Positions 25,365 through 34,098 of a stretch of 37,916 nt of DNA are shown here, piece by piece. Within the stretch, counting starts at the first letter, position 1, and every line of letters begins with the position of its first letter. The DNA is from Bryobacterales bacterium (GTDB lineage: Bacteria > Acidobacteriota > Terriglobia > Bryobacterales > UBA6623): positions 1-37,916 of the forward strand of contig JAPPMC010000312.1 in assembly GCA_028819235.1 (NCBI GenBank), written 5' to 3'. The position numbers and the translations under genes were made by a program. A model generated the notes under the pieces. The model saw only the letters and a program-made list of their open reading frames with translations. It made no database searches and was not told where the DNA came from.

Positions 25365-27923
25365 ATGGCGCGAGCGGAACCCCGGCTAGCCCAATCGGTG
25401 AGTGCGGCACAACAGCACACGACGGCCGTTCCCTTAGGGGGACTGACTTGCGACCATTGCGAGAAGACAGTGGAGCGGGCCCTGCTGGCGGTTGCCGGCG
25501 TGAGAACAGCCTCCGCCAGCCACGTCACGCAGACCGCGAGCGTCGAATTCGATCCGTCCGTCGCGACCGTCGATGAACTCCGTGCGGCCGTGCAGGATGC
25601 GGGCTACGGTCCGCCGCCGGCGCCACAGCTCGTCGCAATCAGCCAGGCTCGGCCCGGTGTCAAGAGCCGCCCCGACTCCTTTGCACGAGAGGCGGCTCCG
25701 CGGCCGGTTGAGACCACATTCCAAGTCTCCGGGATGACTTGCGCCAGCTGCGTAAGGACTGTGGAAAGGGCTGCGCTTCGCCTGGCCGGCGTGAACGCAT
25801 GCGACGTGCTGCTCTCGGACGGGACCGCCCGGGTCGACCACGATCCTGAAGGCGCGCCTGCTACGGCCATCATCGCGGCCATTCGCTCCGTCGGATATGA
25901 GGCATCGGTCGAAGGATCGTCCGTCGGCTCTGGCGTCGGCGAATCGCACGGGACGCTCAAGCGGCGACTGGCCGTTTCGGCTGCCCTGACCATCCCCCTC
26001 TTCATCGTCGCCATGTCCCATGGCCGGCTCGGAATCGGCCCGATGCCTTGGCTGCAGCTTGCGCTGGCCCTGCCGGCAGTGGCCTATGGGGGCGCTCCCT
26101 TCTACCGCGCAGCTTGGAATCGCGCCCGCCACGGCACATGCGACATGAACACGCTGATCACAGTAGGCACGCTGACGGCATTCGCCCACAGCCTGATCGT
26201 CACCGTACGGTCTGGCTGGACCGCGACGGGGGGCCAGCCACCGGTCTATTTCGAGACATCGGCCGCCATTGTCACCCTCGTGTTGTTGGGACGCGTGCTC
26301 GAAGCCCGCGCCCGCCGGCGCACGTCCGAAGCAATCCGGCGGCTGCTGTCGCTTCAAGAGGGGCGCGTTCGAGTGCGGCGCAACGGCACAGAGCTGCAGG
26401 TCGGACCGGACGAGGTGCACACCGGGGACGAAGTCCTCGTCGGACCCGGAGAGCGCGTCCCGGTGGACGGGAAAGTCCTCGAGGGCCGCGCGGCCGTGGA
26501 CGAGTCCCCGCTCACAGGCGAGTCCGTCCCTTCCGATAAGCGGCACGGCTCCCGCGTCCTAAGCGGGTCGCTCAACCTAGACGGCCATTTGGCGGTGCGC
26601 GCAGAGAGCGCCGGGAACGAAACGCACCTGGCGCGCATCGTCGACTTCGTGAGGCGCGCGCAGACCTCCAAGTCTGAAGCGGCGCGGCTCGCCGACCGGA
26701 TTGCCGCAGTCTTCGTCCCGGCGGTTCTCGTGACGGCGGCGGTGACCCTGGCTGTGTGGCTGTTGGCTGGATCGGAGCCCGAGCGGGTGCGGATGGCGGT
26801 CAACTGCGCGGTCAGCGTTCTGATCATCGCCTGCCCCTGCGCGCTGGGCTTAGCAACACCAGCGGCCCTGACCGTCGCCATCGGCCGGGCGGCCGAGCAG
26901 GGTGTCTTGGTCAGAGACGGCCGAGTACTCGAGACGACCAAGCGGGTCGACACCGTAGTGTTCGACAAGACTCGGACTCTAACGCTGGGGAAGTTCTCGA
27001 TCCGCGATCGAGCGCTCTTCGGGGGCGCATCCGAAGCATCAGTCGCGCGGGCGACGGGCTCGATCGAGCACCTTAGCGAGCATCCAGTCGCTCAAGCCCT
27101 TGCGGTCCTCGACGGAGGCCGGCCCGCGCACGTCAGTGCCTTCCGGGCTCTCACAGGAGCCGGTGCCCAGGGCACGGTCGAAGGGCGACGGTGGGTGGTG
27201 GGCAAGCCAGACCTGCTGGCGGAAAGAGGGGTTTCGTGCTCGGCAGCCACGCCGTGGATCGAGCGCTGGAGACGGGCCGGGCTGACGGTCGTCCTAGTGG
27301 CAAGGGATGGCGAGCTGGCGGGCGCCTTTGGGTTGGGCGACTGCATCCACCCGCAGGCTTCCCAAGCAGTCAGCCTGCTGCGCCGCCGTGGAATCCGCGT
27401 GCTCATGCTCAGCGGCGACAACCCCGCCGTTGCGGACAGGATCGCGGCCGAAGCAGGGCTGGACGAAGTCGTTGCTGGCGTGCTCCCCGTGGACAAGGCC
27501 GCCAAGATCCGCGAACTGCAGGACCAGGGTGCCACCGTTGCGATGGTCGGGGACGGCATCAACGACGCACCCGCCCTAGCGCAAGCGGACCTCGGCATCG
27601 CCATCGGGGCCGGGGCGGACGTGGCGATCGAGTCCGCGGACATCATCCTGCAAGGGGGCGACCCGAGGGACGTTTCCTGGACGGTCGAACTGGGCCAGAA
27701 CACGCAGCGGACCATCCGGCAGAACTATGCGTGGGCATTCGGATACAACGTGCTCGGCGTCCCCGTCGCGGCCGGCGCGCTCTACCCATGGCTCGGGCTC
27801 CTGCTCTCCCCCGTCCTGGCATCTGGTGCGATGGCCCTTTCGAGCCTGTCGGTGGTGGGGAACAGCCTGAGGCTGCGCCACAGCCTCTCCGGCATCGGCG
27901 GCCGCAACCCCCCGCAAACGTAG
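25365..27923 (+). CDS. copA: Copper-type P1B ATPase with altered DKTGT motif
   Basis: An 852-residue heavy-metal P-type ATPase, an inner-membrane exporter, probably for Cu(I). Two N-terminal metal-binding domains carry C29-x2-C32 (LTCDHC) and C126-x2-C129 (MTCASC). The membrane CPC is at 490-492. Other motifs are TGES at 384-387, SEHPVAQAL, SGDNPAVADRIA and GDGINDAPA. In the phosphorylation motif, however, DKTGT reads DKTRT: D534 is present but Gly is Arg at 537 (CGG at 26973-26975). That Gly is essentially invariant in P-type ATPases, so activity is doubtful unless this is a base error. The ATG at 25365 has GGAG six nt upstream; an earlier start at 25269 would add a short Cys-containing leader. 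It is divergent from the DAHP synthase gene; hom begins 12 nt later. Confidence 0.9.
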   Translation: MARAEPRLAQSVSAAQQHTTAVPLGGLTCDHCEKTVERALLAVAGVRTASASHVTQTASVEFDPSVATVDELRAAVQDAGYGPPPAPQLVAISQARPGVKSRPDSFAREAAPRPVETTFQVSGMTCASCVRTVERAALRLAGVNACDVLLSDGTARVDHDPEGAPATAIIAAIRSVGYEASVEGSSVGSGVGESHGTLKRRLAVSAALTIPLFIVAMSHGRLGIGPMPWLQLALALPAVAYGGAPFYRAAWNRARHGTCDMNTLITVGTLTAFAHSLIVTVRSGWTATGGQPPVYFETSAAIVTLVLLGRVLEARARRRTSEAIRRLLSLQEGRVRVRRNGTELQVGPDEVHTGDEVLVGPGERVPVDGKVLEGRAAVDESPLTGESVPSDKRHGSRVLSGSLNLDGHLAVRAESAGNETHLARIVDFVRRAQTSKSEAARLADRIAAVFVPAVLVTAAVTLAVWLLAGSEPERVRMAVNCAVSVLIIACPCALGLATPAALTVAIGRAAEQGVLVRDGRVLETTKRVDTVVFDKTRTLTLGKFSIRDRALFGGASEASVARATGSIEHLSEHPVAQALAVLDGGRPAHVSAFRALTGAGAQGTVEGRRWVVGKPDLLAERGVSCSAATPWIERWRRAGLTVVLVARDGELAGAFGLGDCIHPQASQAVSLLRRRGIRVLMLSGDNPAVADRIAAEAGLDEVVAGVLPVDKAAKIRELQDQGATVAMVGDGINDAPALAQADLGIAIGAGADVAIESADIILQGGDPRDVSWTVELGQNTQRTIRQNYAWAFGYNVLGVPVAAGALYPWLGLLLSPVLASGAMALSSLSVVGNSLRLRHSLSGIGGRNPPQT

Positions 27924-27934
27924 AATGGAGTTCT

Positions 27935-29263
27935 GTGTCCGCCGTCCGCGTGGGTATCGTCGGTCTGGGCAACGTGGGCGGGGGGACCCTCCGACTGCTG
28001 CGTGACAACGCCCGCGAGATTGAGGCAAAGCTTGGATTCGGCCTGCGCGTAAGCGCTGTGTGCTCTCGGAGCGTGCTGCGACGGCCGTCCGCCGCCGCCG
28101 AGCTGCACCCGACCGCCCGCAAGACTGCGGACTGGCAGGACGTCGTCAGAGATCCGCGGGTCGACGTTGTGGCGGAGCTTGTCGGGGGCACGGGAGCGGC
28201 GAGGCGCATCGTGGAGACCGCGCTCGCGGCGGGAAAGCCTGTCGTCACCGCAAACAAAGAGCTTCTGGCGGAGCACGGGCCGGAAATCTGGGCGCGTCAC
28301 AGCATCCGGGGAGGGTGGCTGGGGTGCGAGGCTGCGGTATGCGGCGGAATTCCCGTGCTCAAGGCGCTGCGTGAAGGCATTGCCGGAGACGGGATCGACG
28401 CGCTCGTTGGAATTCTCAACGGCACGTCGAACTTCATACTGACGGAGATCGAGCGTACGGGCTCGCCGTTCGGCGAAGTGCTGGAGGAGGCCCAGAGCAG
28501 GGGGTACGCCGAGGCCGACCCGTCCGCGGATGTCGATGGATATGACGCCCGCTCCAAGCTCGCTATCTTGGCGGCCTTGGGGTTTGGTGAGCGGGTGCTG
28601 CCGGAGCAGATCGCGGTCGAAGGCATCCGGCGCATCCGCAGCATCGACTTCGCGTACGCAGGACGCCTGGGGCACACCATCCGGCTGCTAGCCAGGGCCC
28701 GCCGAGAGCCGGGCGGGCTGCGGTTGGCAGTGGGGCCGGCCCTAGTCTGCAAGAACACGATCTTGGCCAGTGTCACGGGTTCATACAACGCGATGTGGGT
28801 TCAGGGCAATGGCGGTGACACTTTCTACTACGGGAAGGGTGCCGGCCCGGCCCCCACCGGCGTTGCAGTCGTGAGCGACCTCATGTCCGCAGCACGCAGC
28901 GTCAGGGAAGCGGCAGCCGAGTTCGCGTCTCCGTTCGGGCACGCGTCTCTGGCACAGCACAGCCCTGTCTCCAGTGAGAGCGAGGTCCGGCAGTTCTACT
29001 TGCGCTTCCGTGTCCGCGACCGCCCTGGCGTACTGGCCTCACTGGCTTCCAAGCTCGCAGCCCAGGGCGTCAGCGTGGACGCCGTTCTGCAGGAGCCGCA
29101 CTTCGACAAGAACGACCTGCCCTTCGTGATGACGCTGGAGCCTGCGGAGAGGTCGGCCCTGAGCGCAGCCTTGCTGGAGATCCGCGAGCTGGACTTTCTG
29201 GTGGACGACCCATTGGCTCTGCCCATGGAGCCAACGCTGGCAGACGGAGGAGACCTGCACTGA
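27935..29263 (+). CDS. hom: Homoserine dehydrogenase with C-terminal ACT domain
   Basis: A 442-residue enzyme reducing aspartate semialdehyde to homoserine, the branch to threonine and methionine. The NAD(P) site is VGIVGLGNVGGGTLRLL. Substrate-site motifs are VTANKELLAEHG, GILNGTSNFILTEIE and YAEADPSADVDGYDARSKLA, containing the catalytic Lys. The C-terminal ACT domain (about 355-430, FRVRDRPGVLASLASKLAAQ) suggests feedback control by threonine. It is monofunctional, with no fused aspartokinase. The start is a GTG at 27935 with GGAG five nt upstream and 11 nt after the copA stop; the frame is open far upstream but only as an overlap with copA. An LsrF/ADHS-like aldolase gene follows after 72 nt. 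Confidence 0.95.
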   Translation: MSAVRVGIVGLGNVGGGTLRLLRDNAREIEAKLGFGLRVSAVCSRSVLRRPSAAAELHPTARKTADWQDVVRDPRVDVVAELVGGTGAARRIVETALAAGKPVVTANKELLAEHGPEIWARHSIRGGWLGCEAAVCGGIPVLKALREGIAGDGIDALVGILNGTSNFILTEIERTGSPFGEVLEEAQSRGYAEADPSADVDGYDARSKLAILAALGFGERVLPEQIAVEGIRRIRSIDFAYAGRLGHTIRLLARARREPGGLRLAVGPALVCKNTILASVTGSYNAMWVQGNGGDTFYYGKGAGPAPTGVAVVSDLMSAARSVREAAAEFASPFGHASLAQHSPVSSESEVRQFYLRFRVRDRPGVLASLASKLAAQGVSVDAVLQEPHFDKNDLPFVMTLEPAERSALSAALLEIRELDFLVDDPLALPMEPTLADGGDLH

Positions 29264-29335
29264 GGGGTAGCTCCACTTAGCGACCGCCTGCGGGCGACCA
29301 CGTGATGGGGCCGAACGGGCGAGACTGGAGGCGAA

Positions 29336-30139
29336 TTGGCAATCCAATCGATCGGAAAACAGCTGCGCCTGAGGCGCACTCTCAGGCACGGGAGGGCCTT
29401 GGTCGTTGCTATGGACCATGGCAGTGCCGCCGGCGCCGTGCGTGGCCTCGAACGCCCGGCGGATGTCGTGAAGCAGATCGCCACAGCAGGAGCAGACGCG
29501 GTCTTGGTGACACCGGGCATCCTGCGGCAGGTCTGCGAGCACCTCGCGGACCTGTCCGTACTCCTGCGGATCGACGGCTGCTCGAGCCCGCTGGGCACGG
29601 GGCAGATGCGGCTTTTCGCAGATGTCGAGCAGGCGGTGGCCCTGGGCGCGGACGCGGTCGTCATGAACGCGACTCTCGGAGCTCCTTTCGAGGGCGAGGA
29701 ACTGAAGAAGGTCGGGTCGGTCGCGAGCGAGGCGCAATGCTGGGGGATGCCGGTGGTCGCTGAGGTGCTCAGCCAGGCAATGATGGCGAACCACATGGAC
29801 ATGGCCGGGACCGGGACCGACCAACTGCCCGCCGGGATCGACGAGGACATCAGCCTGGCCTGCCGCGTAGGAGCGGAGCTCGGCGCTGACGTGATCAAGA
29901 CCCGCTACTCAGGCAACATCGAGGAGTTCCGCCGCAGTGTAGAGGCGTGCGGTGTTCCGGTATTGGTTGCCGGCGGTCCAAGACGCGCGGCGGGCTTGGA
30001 GGGCACGCTGCAAACGGTGTCCGAAATCCTCGAAGCCGGAGCGTCTGGGGTCATCTTCGGGCGGCAGCTCTGGCAGCACGACGATCCGCCGGAGGCGGTG
30101 GCAGCCGTGTCGGAACTGATACACGGCAGTTCCTGCTAG
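29336..30139 (+). CDS. DeoC/FbaB/LsrF-family class I aldolase (ADHS-like)
   Basis: A 267-residue class I aldolase. The N-terminal pattern 'GKQLRLRRTLRHGRALVVAM' then DHG matches the group holding archaeal-type fructose-bisphosphate aldolase, LsrF and 2-amino-3,7-dideoxyheptulosonate synthase (ADHS). The Schiff-base Lys is K188 in DVIKTRYSGN. The phosphate site is VLVAGGP and 'GVIFGRQLWQHDDP'. The Tyr-Pro-Arg-Gly acid/base motif of FBP aldolase and ADHS is missing; the same place reads VAEVLSQ. The reaction is therefore uncertain. The start is a TTG with GGAGG four nt upstream. It follows hom, whose substrate, aspartate semialdehyde, is also an ADHS substrate. A complete DAHP synthase in the window argues against reliance on the DKFP route. 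Confidence 0.85.
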   Translation: MAIQSIGKQLRLRRTLRHGRALVVAMDHGSAAGAVRGLERPADVVKQIATAGADAVLVTPGILRQVCEHLADLSVLLRIDGCSSPLGTGQMRLFADVEQAVALGADAVVMNATLGAPFEGEELKKVGSVASEAQCWGMPVVAEVLSQAMMANHMDMAGTGTDQLPAGIDEDISLACRVGAELGADVIKTRYSGNIEEFRRSVEACGVPVLVAGGPRRAAGLEGTLQTVSEILEAGASGVIFGRQLWQHDDPPEAVAAVSELIHGSSC

Positions 30140-30152
30140 GCGGCCCACCCTA

Positions 30153-32228
30153 ATGACGGCCCAATTCACCCGCCGCGAGTTGGCGGCCTTGGCAGCGGTC
30201 GGCTGCTTGTTGCCGATTCGCGCCCAGCCACGATTCGGCGACATGCTGTGGGACTACGTCCGCGAGTACCTCCGAGTTATCGACGATCGCCGAGCGGGGC
30301 GCCTCGCGGCGGCCACGACGGAGGCTGACTTCGCCACGCTGAGGGCTCGCGTGCGCTCCGAGCTCACCCGCATGTGGGGACCCTTCCCTACCCGCTCGCC
30401 ACTCACCCCCAGGCAGTTGGGCAGCATCGATGCCGACGATCACTGGATCGAACGGCTGGTCTTTGAGAGCCGCCCTGGTTTCCATGTGACCGCCAACCTG
30501 TACCGCCCGCGCCGGGCGAACGGGCGGATTCCCGCCGTGATCTTCTCGTGCGGTCATGCCGCGGACGGCAAGGCGGCCGACAGCTACCAGCGGTTCTGCG
30601 CTCTGCTCGCCCGCAACGGCGTCGGTGCCCTGATCTGGGACCCGGTCGGCCAAGGCGAACGCCACCAGCTAATCGATCCCGAGACCGGAACGAGTAGCTT
30701 CCGCCCGGGGACGGGAGAGCACCGAGTCTTGGGTGACCGCTGCTACTTGGTGGGCAGCAATCTGATGAATTTCCGGGCTTGGGATGCCGCTCGGGCCTTA
30801 GACTACCTCGAGTCTAGGCCGGAGTTCGACGCGGATCGCCTCGGCCTAGCCGGCCAGTCGGGCGGCGGCATGGTGACGTTGCAGTTCGCTTGCTTCGACG
30901 ACCGGGTGCGGGCCGCCTTCGCGAGCTGCGCCGTGGCAAGCTTCCGCGCCAAGACCGAGGCGCTGCTCATCGCGGACCCTGAACAGGTGCTGTACGGCAC
31001 GCTGGGCGCCGGTATCGACCACCCCGAGCTCTTGGCGGCATTTGCGCCCAAGCCGCTCTTGATCGGTGCTGCGATTCGCGACTACGTTCCCATCGAAGCC
31101 GCTCGTCGCACACACGCGGAACTGCAGCACGTCTACTCCAAGCTCGGGGAGCCCGGCAACCTGAGCCTCGTGGAGACGGACGACACGCACGGCCTGAACC
31201 GAGAACTCCGTGAGGCCGGAGCGGCGTTCTTCCGGCGGGCACTCGGTGTCCCGGGCCGCCCGGTCGGCGAGGCGGAGGCGGGTACGCCGCGCCCGGCGGC
31301 TGAACTCCAGTGCAGCCCGGCCGGCCAGGCCGGGGTTTCGTTCGGCTCGCGGAGCGTTCTTGACATGCTCCGTGTGAAGGCCGACGAGATCGCGCCCGTC
31401 CGTCGTTTGCCCCTCAGCGCCAGCGAATTTGAGGTGTACCGCAACGGCGTCACCGGCAAGGTCCGCGACGTGACCCGGGTCGGAGCGTTCAAGGCCGAGT
31501 ACGGGATCGAGGTCCCGTCGCGCTTCTTGGACGTGGGCATCTATGCCAAAGGCACGGTGTTCCTAGTGGCTGACCAGGGAAAGGACCACCCTCTGGTGCA
31601 ACGCTACGTGATCGACTCCATCTTGGCGGCCGGACACAGCGTATACGGTCTGGATCCGCGCGGGTGGGGGGTCACAGCGCCCTCGATGCCCGGTGCGGAG
31701 GTTTCGTTCGAGTGGGACGACTTCTTCGCCTACCGCAGCATCGAGCTGGGCCGGCCGCTGCTCGGGCAGCGCCTCAAGGACCTGCTGTCCACCGCGCCGC
31801 GCCTGACCCGGAGGCGCAACTGGTGCGTCGTCGGCGTTGGCGTCGGTGGCCTGGTTGCGGCGCACGCCGCAGCCCTCGACCCGCGTGTCACGGGCGTCAT
31901 CAGCATTCAGGCGCTTGCGTCCTTTCGTTCAGTCCTCGACAATCCACGTGCGACGCATCCGGTAAGTTCCTTTCTTCCCGGAGTGCTGGGGGCCTACGAG
32001 GTTCGCGACCTATACGCCAGCATTGCTCCGCGTCCCCTGCTGATCGTCAATCCGCAGGACGCGACGGGTGGGCCATTGGAGAGGCAGGCCGCCGAACGGG
32101 AGTTCGCTTGGGCGGGGTCGGTCTACGAAGCATTGGACGCGCGCGCCGCACTGCGGCTGGAATGTGGCGTAAGCCGGGCTGGGGTCCGCGATCTGATCGA
32201 AGAGTGGGTCGCCTCGCTGGGCAACTGA
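30153..32228 (+). CDS. Exported tandem alpha/beta hydrolase, acetyl-xylan-esterase-like, second lobe degenerate
   Basis: A 691-residue protein with a Tat-like leader (FTRRELAALAAVGCLLP). The first alpha/beta-hydrolase lobe (about 100-375) resembles acetyl xylan esterase-type hydrolases. It has PAVIFSCGH, the nucleophile Ser236 in GLAGQSGGGM and a candidate His in DDTHGLN. A second lobe (about 440-690) repeats the fold, with 'HSVYGLDPRGWG' and 'IAPRPLLIVNPQDA'. At its nucleophile elbow the sequence is VGVGVGG, with no Ser, so this half is probably non-catalytic. Family proteins of this two-lobed size occur in polymer-degrading bacteria; the substrate is unknown. The gene begins 13 nt after the aldolase and converges on guaA. 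Confidence 0.82.
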   Translation: MTAQFTRRELAALAAVGCLLPIRAQPRFGDMLWDYVREYLRVIDDRRAGRLAAATTEADFATLRARVRSELTRMWGPFPTRSPLTPRQLGSIDADDHWIERLVFESRPGFHVTANLYRPRRANGRIPAVIFSCGHAADGKAADSYQRFCALLARNGVGALIWDPVGQGERHQLIDPETGTSSFRPGTGEHRVLGDRCYLVGSNLMNFRAWDAARALDYLESRPEFDADRLGLAGQSGGGMVTLQFACFDDRVRAAFASCAVASFRAKTEALLIADPEQVLYGTLGAGIDHPELLAAFAPKPLLIGAAIRDYVPIEAARRTHAELQHVYSKLGEPGNLSLVETDDTHGLNRELREAGAAFFRRALGVPGRPVGEAEAGTPRPAAELQCSPAGQAGVSFGSRSVLDMLRVKADEIAPVRRLPLSASEFEVYRNGVTGKVRDVTRVGAFKAEYGIEVPSRFLDVGIYAKGTVFLVADQGKDHPLVQRYVIDSILAAGHSVYGLDPRGWGVTAPSMPGAEVSFEWDDFFAYRSIELGRPLLGQRLKDLLSTAPRLTRRRNWCVVGVGVGGLVAAHAAALDPRVTGVISIQALASFRSVLDNPRATHPVSSFLPGVLGAYEVRDLYASIAPRPLLIVNPQDATGGPLERQAAEREFAWAGSVYEALDARAALRLECGVSRAGVRDLIEEWVASLGN

Positions 32229-32238
32229 ATCGAGCCGC

Positions 32239-34032
32239 CTATTCCCACTCGATTGTTGACGGCGGCTTGTGGGAGACGTCGTATACCACTCCGTCGATGC
32301 CGCCAATTCGGATCAGTCGGCCAGCCAAATCGCGCAGTCCGGGCAGCGGAAGCTCGGCCACGGAGGCGGTCATGCCGTCGACAGACACGACCGGCCGCAG
32401 CCCCACCGTCTCCCCTCCATCCCGCCCCCAGGGCAGCAACACGACCGGGCACTGCCAAACCTCACCGTACAGCCCTTCGTCCCTGAGATAGCGGCGGACG
32501 ATGCGATCAGCGCGCTGGAGCAGGCGCACGCGCCGGGCGTCGAGGCCTGCCGGAACGATCTTCCACCGTGACGGGTCGGCGCCATGGGGCGCCACGAGCG
32601 CCGCGACTCGATTCGTCTGGCGGTGCTCATTGGTGATGGCCGTGGAAAGCGGCAGGAGCCTGCCGAAGTCGAACCGGCCTCCGTACACCACAGTCAGCCC
32701 GGCGTAGCTGCGGCTGTCTCCCTGCACGCCCACGCTGCGCAGCGGCAGCAGGACGGCCGAATAGCCGTTCCGCTGCGCCGCCGCGTCGATGCCGGCATCT
32801 CGGACAGGCACGGCGCTGGACGCGCTGCACAGGCAGCGAATGGCCAGTCCGGGCCCGGGGAACGGATGGCGATCCACCAGCTGCGAGGGGAGGCCCAATG
32901 CCCGGCCGACGGCACGGACCTCGTCCTTGTAGAACTCCGTGAGCGGTTCGACCACCCGGCCCTCGGCCAGCATCTGCTGGATGCGCGGCACGCGGTTGTG
33001 GTGAGTCTTGATCACGTCGGCGGCTGTTGTTCCTCCGGATTCGATCGTGTCGGGGTATATGGTCCCCTGGCCGAGCAGCCAATCCTGGGTGCCGTACTTG
33101 CGATCGGCAAGAATGCCCGCCTGAACGTCCACAAACGCCTGACCAATGATTGCCCGCTTCGCCTCCGGATCCACTACGCCGCTCAGCCTCCCCAAGAAGA
33201 GATCAGCCGCCCGGACCACGCGCAGCGAACCGAGGCCCAGGCTGCCGAACGCTGAGCGGATTTGGGCAGTCTCCCTTTCGCGCATGAACCCGGTGTCGAC
33301 GTACACGGCCTCGACCTTGTCCTGCCCGAGCGCGCGGACCAACAGTGCGTAGGCAACGGTCGAGTCAACCCCACCGCTGAGGAACAGCAGCACCCGGCGC
33401 GGGCCGACCTGGTCCCGAATCCCCCCGAGCAGCTCCTCGATCCGGTCCCCCGGACGCCAGTCGGGTTCGCTGCCGCATGCACCGACGAGGAAGTTCTGCA
33501 GCATCTGCGATCCGTTAGGGGTGTGCACGACTTCCGGGTGGAATTGCAGTCCGAAGATCTGGCGTGTCCGGTCGCCCATTGCGGCCACCTCGCACTCCTG
33601 CGTGCTTGCCAAGACTCCGAAGCCCGGTGGCGTTCGGGCAACATGGTCGCCGTGACTCATCCACACCCTCTGGTCGACATCGAGTCCCTCGAACAGTCCG
33701 GCGGCCCGACGAATGCGAAGCAGGGCGCTGCCGAACTCGTTCGACGATCCCCGCTCGACGGATCCGCCGAGATGACTGGCGATCAGCTGGTGCCCATAGC
33801 AAATGCCGAGGACGGGTCTGCCCAGCTCGAACAGCCCGGGTGCCGGCTGAGGGCTCTGCGGATCAAAGACGCTGCAAGGGCCGCCCGAGAGAACAAGGCC
33901 CGAATAGCCCTGAAGCCGGGCCGGATCCGTGCCGATCGGGAGGATCTCGGCAAAGAACCCGATCTCCCGGATCTTGCGCGCGATCAGATGGCAGTACTGG
34001 CCTCCCGAGTCCAGGACAGCAATGCGACCCAT
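32239..34032 (-). CDS. guaA: GMP synthase (glutamine-hydrolysing), long form
   Basis: A 597-residue enzyme amidating XMP to GMP. The N-terminal class I glutamine amidotransferase domain has Cys78 (GICYGHQL) and H165/E167 (LQFHPEVVHT). The ATP pyrophosphatase domain has the PP-loop LSGGVDSTV at about 218-226. It is ~75 residues longer than the usual bacterial GuaA (~520). The extra length follows HPFPGPGLAIR in the dimerisation domain. There 'LLPLRSVGVQGDSRSYAG' and the end 'VYDVSHKPPSTIEWE' resemble the long, animal-type GMP synthetase. The ATG at 34032 begins the expected MGRIAVLDSGGQ. It lies downstream of the second sulfatase on the same strand, 66 nt apart. Confidence 0.95.
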   Translation of the reverse strand: MGRIAVLDSGGQYCHLIARKIREIGFFAEILPIGTDPARLQGYSGLVLSGGPCSVFDPQSPQPAPGLFELGRPVLGICYGHQLIASHLGGSVERGSSNEFGSALLRIRRAAGLFEGLDVDQRVWMSHGDHVARTPPGFGVLASTQECEVAAMGDRTRQIFGLQFHPEVVHTPNGSQMLQNFLVGACGSEPDWRPGDRIEELLGGIRDQVGPRRVLLFLSGGVDSTVAYALLVRALGQDKVEAVYVDTGFMRERETAQIRSAFGSLGLGSLRVVRAADLFLGRLSGVVDPEAKRAIIGQAFVDVQAGILADRKYGTQDWLLGQGTIYPDTIESGGTTAADVIKTHHNRVPRIQQMLAEGRVVEPLTEFYKDEVRAVGRALGLPSQLVDRHPFPGPGLAIRCLCSASSAVPVRDAGIDAAAQRNGYSAVLLPLRSVGVQGDSRSYAGLTVVYGGRFDFGRLLPLSTAITNEHRQTNRVAALVAPHGADPSRWKIVPAGLDARRVRLLQRADRIVRRYLRDEGLYGEVWQCPVVLLPWGRDGGETVGLRPVVSVDGMTASVAELPLPGLRDLAGRLIRIGGIDGVVYDVSHKPPSTIEWE

Positions 34033-34098
34033 TTGACGTGCTAAACCGGCCCGGCCCTCTCGGCCCCCGGCGTATCGCCGAGGCCGGAGTCCATTGTC

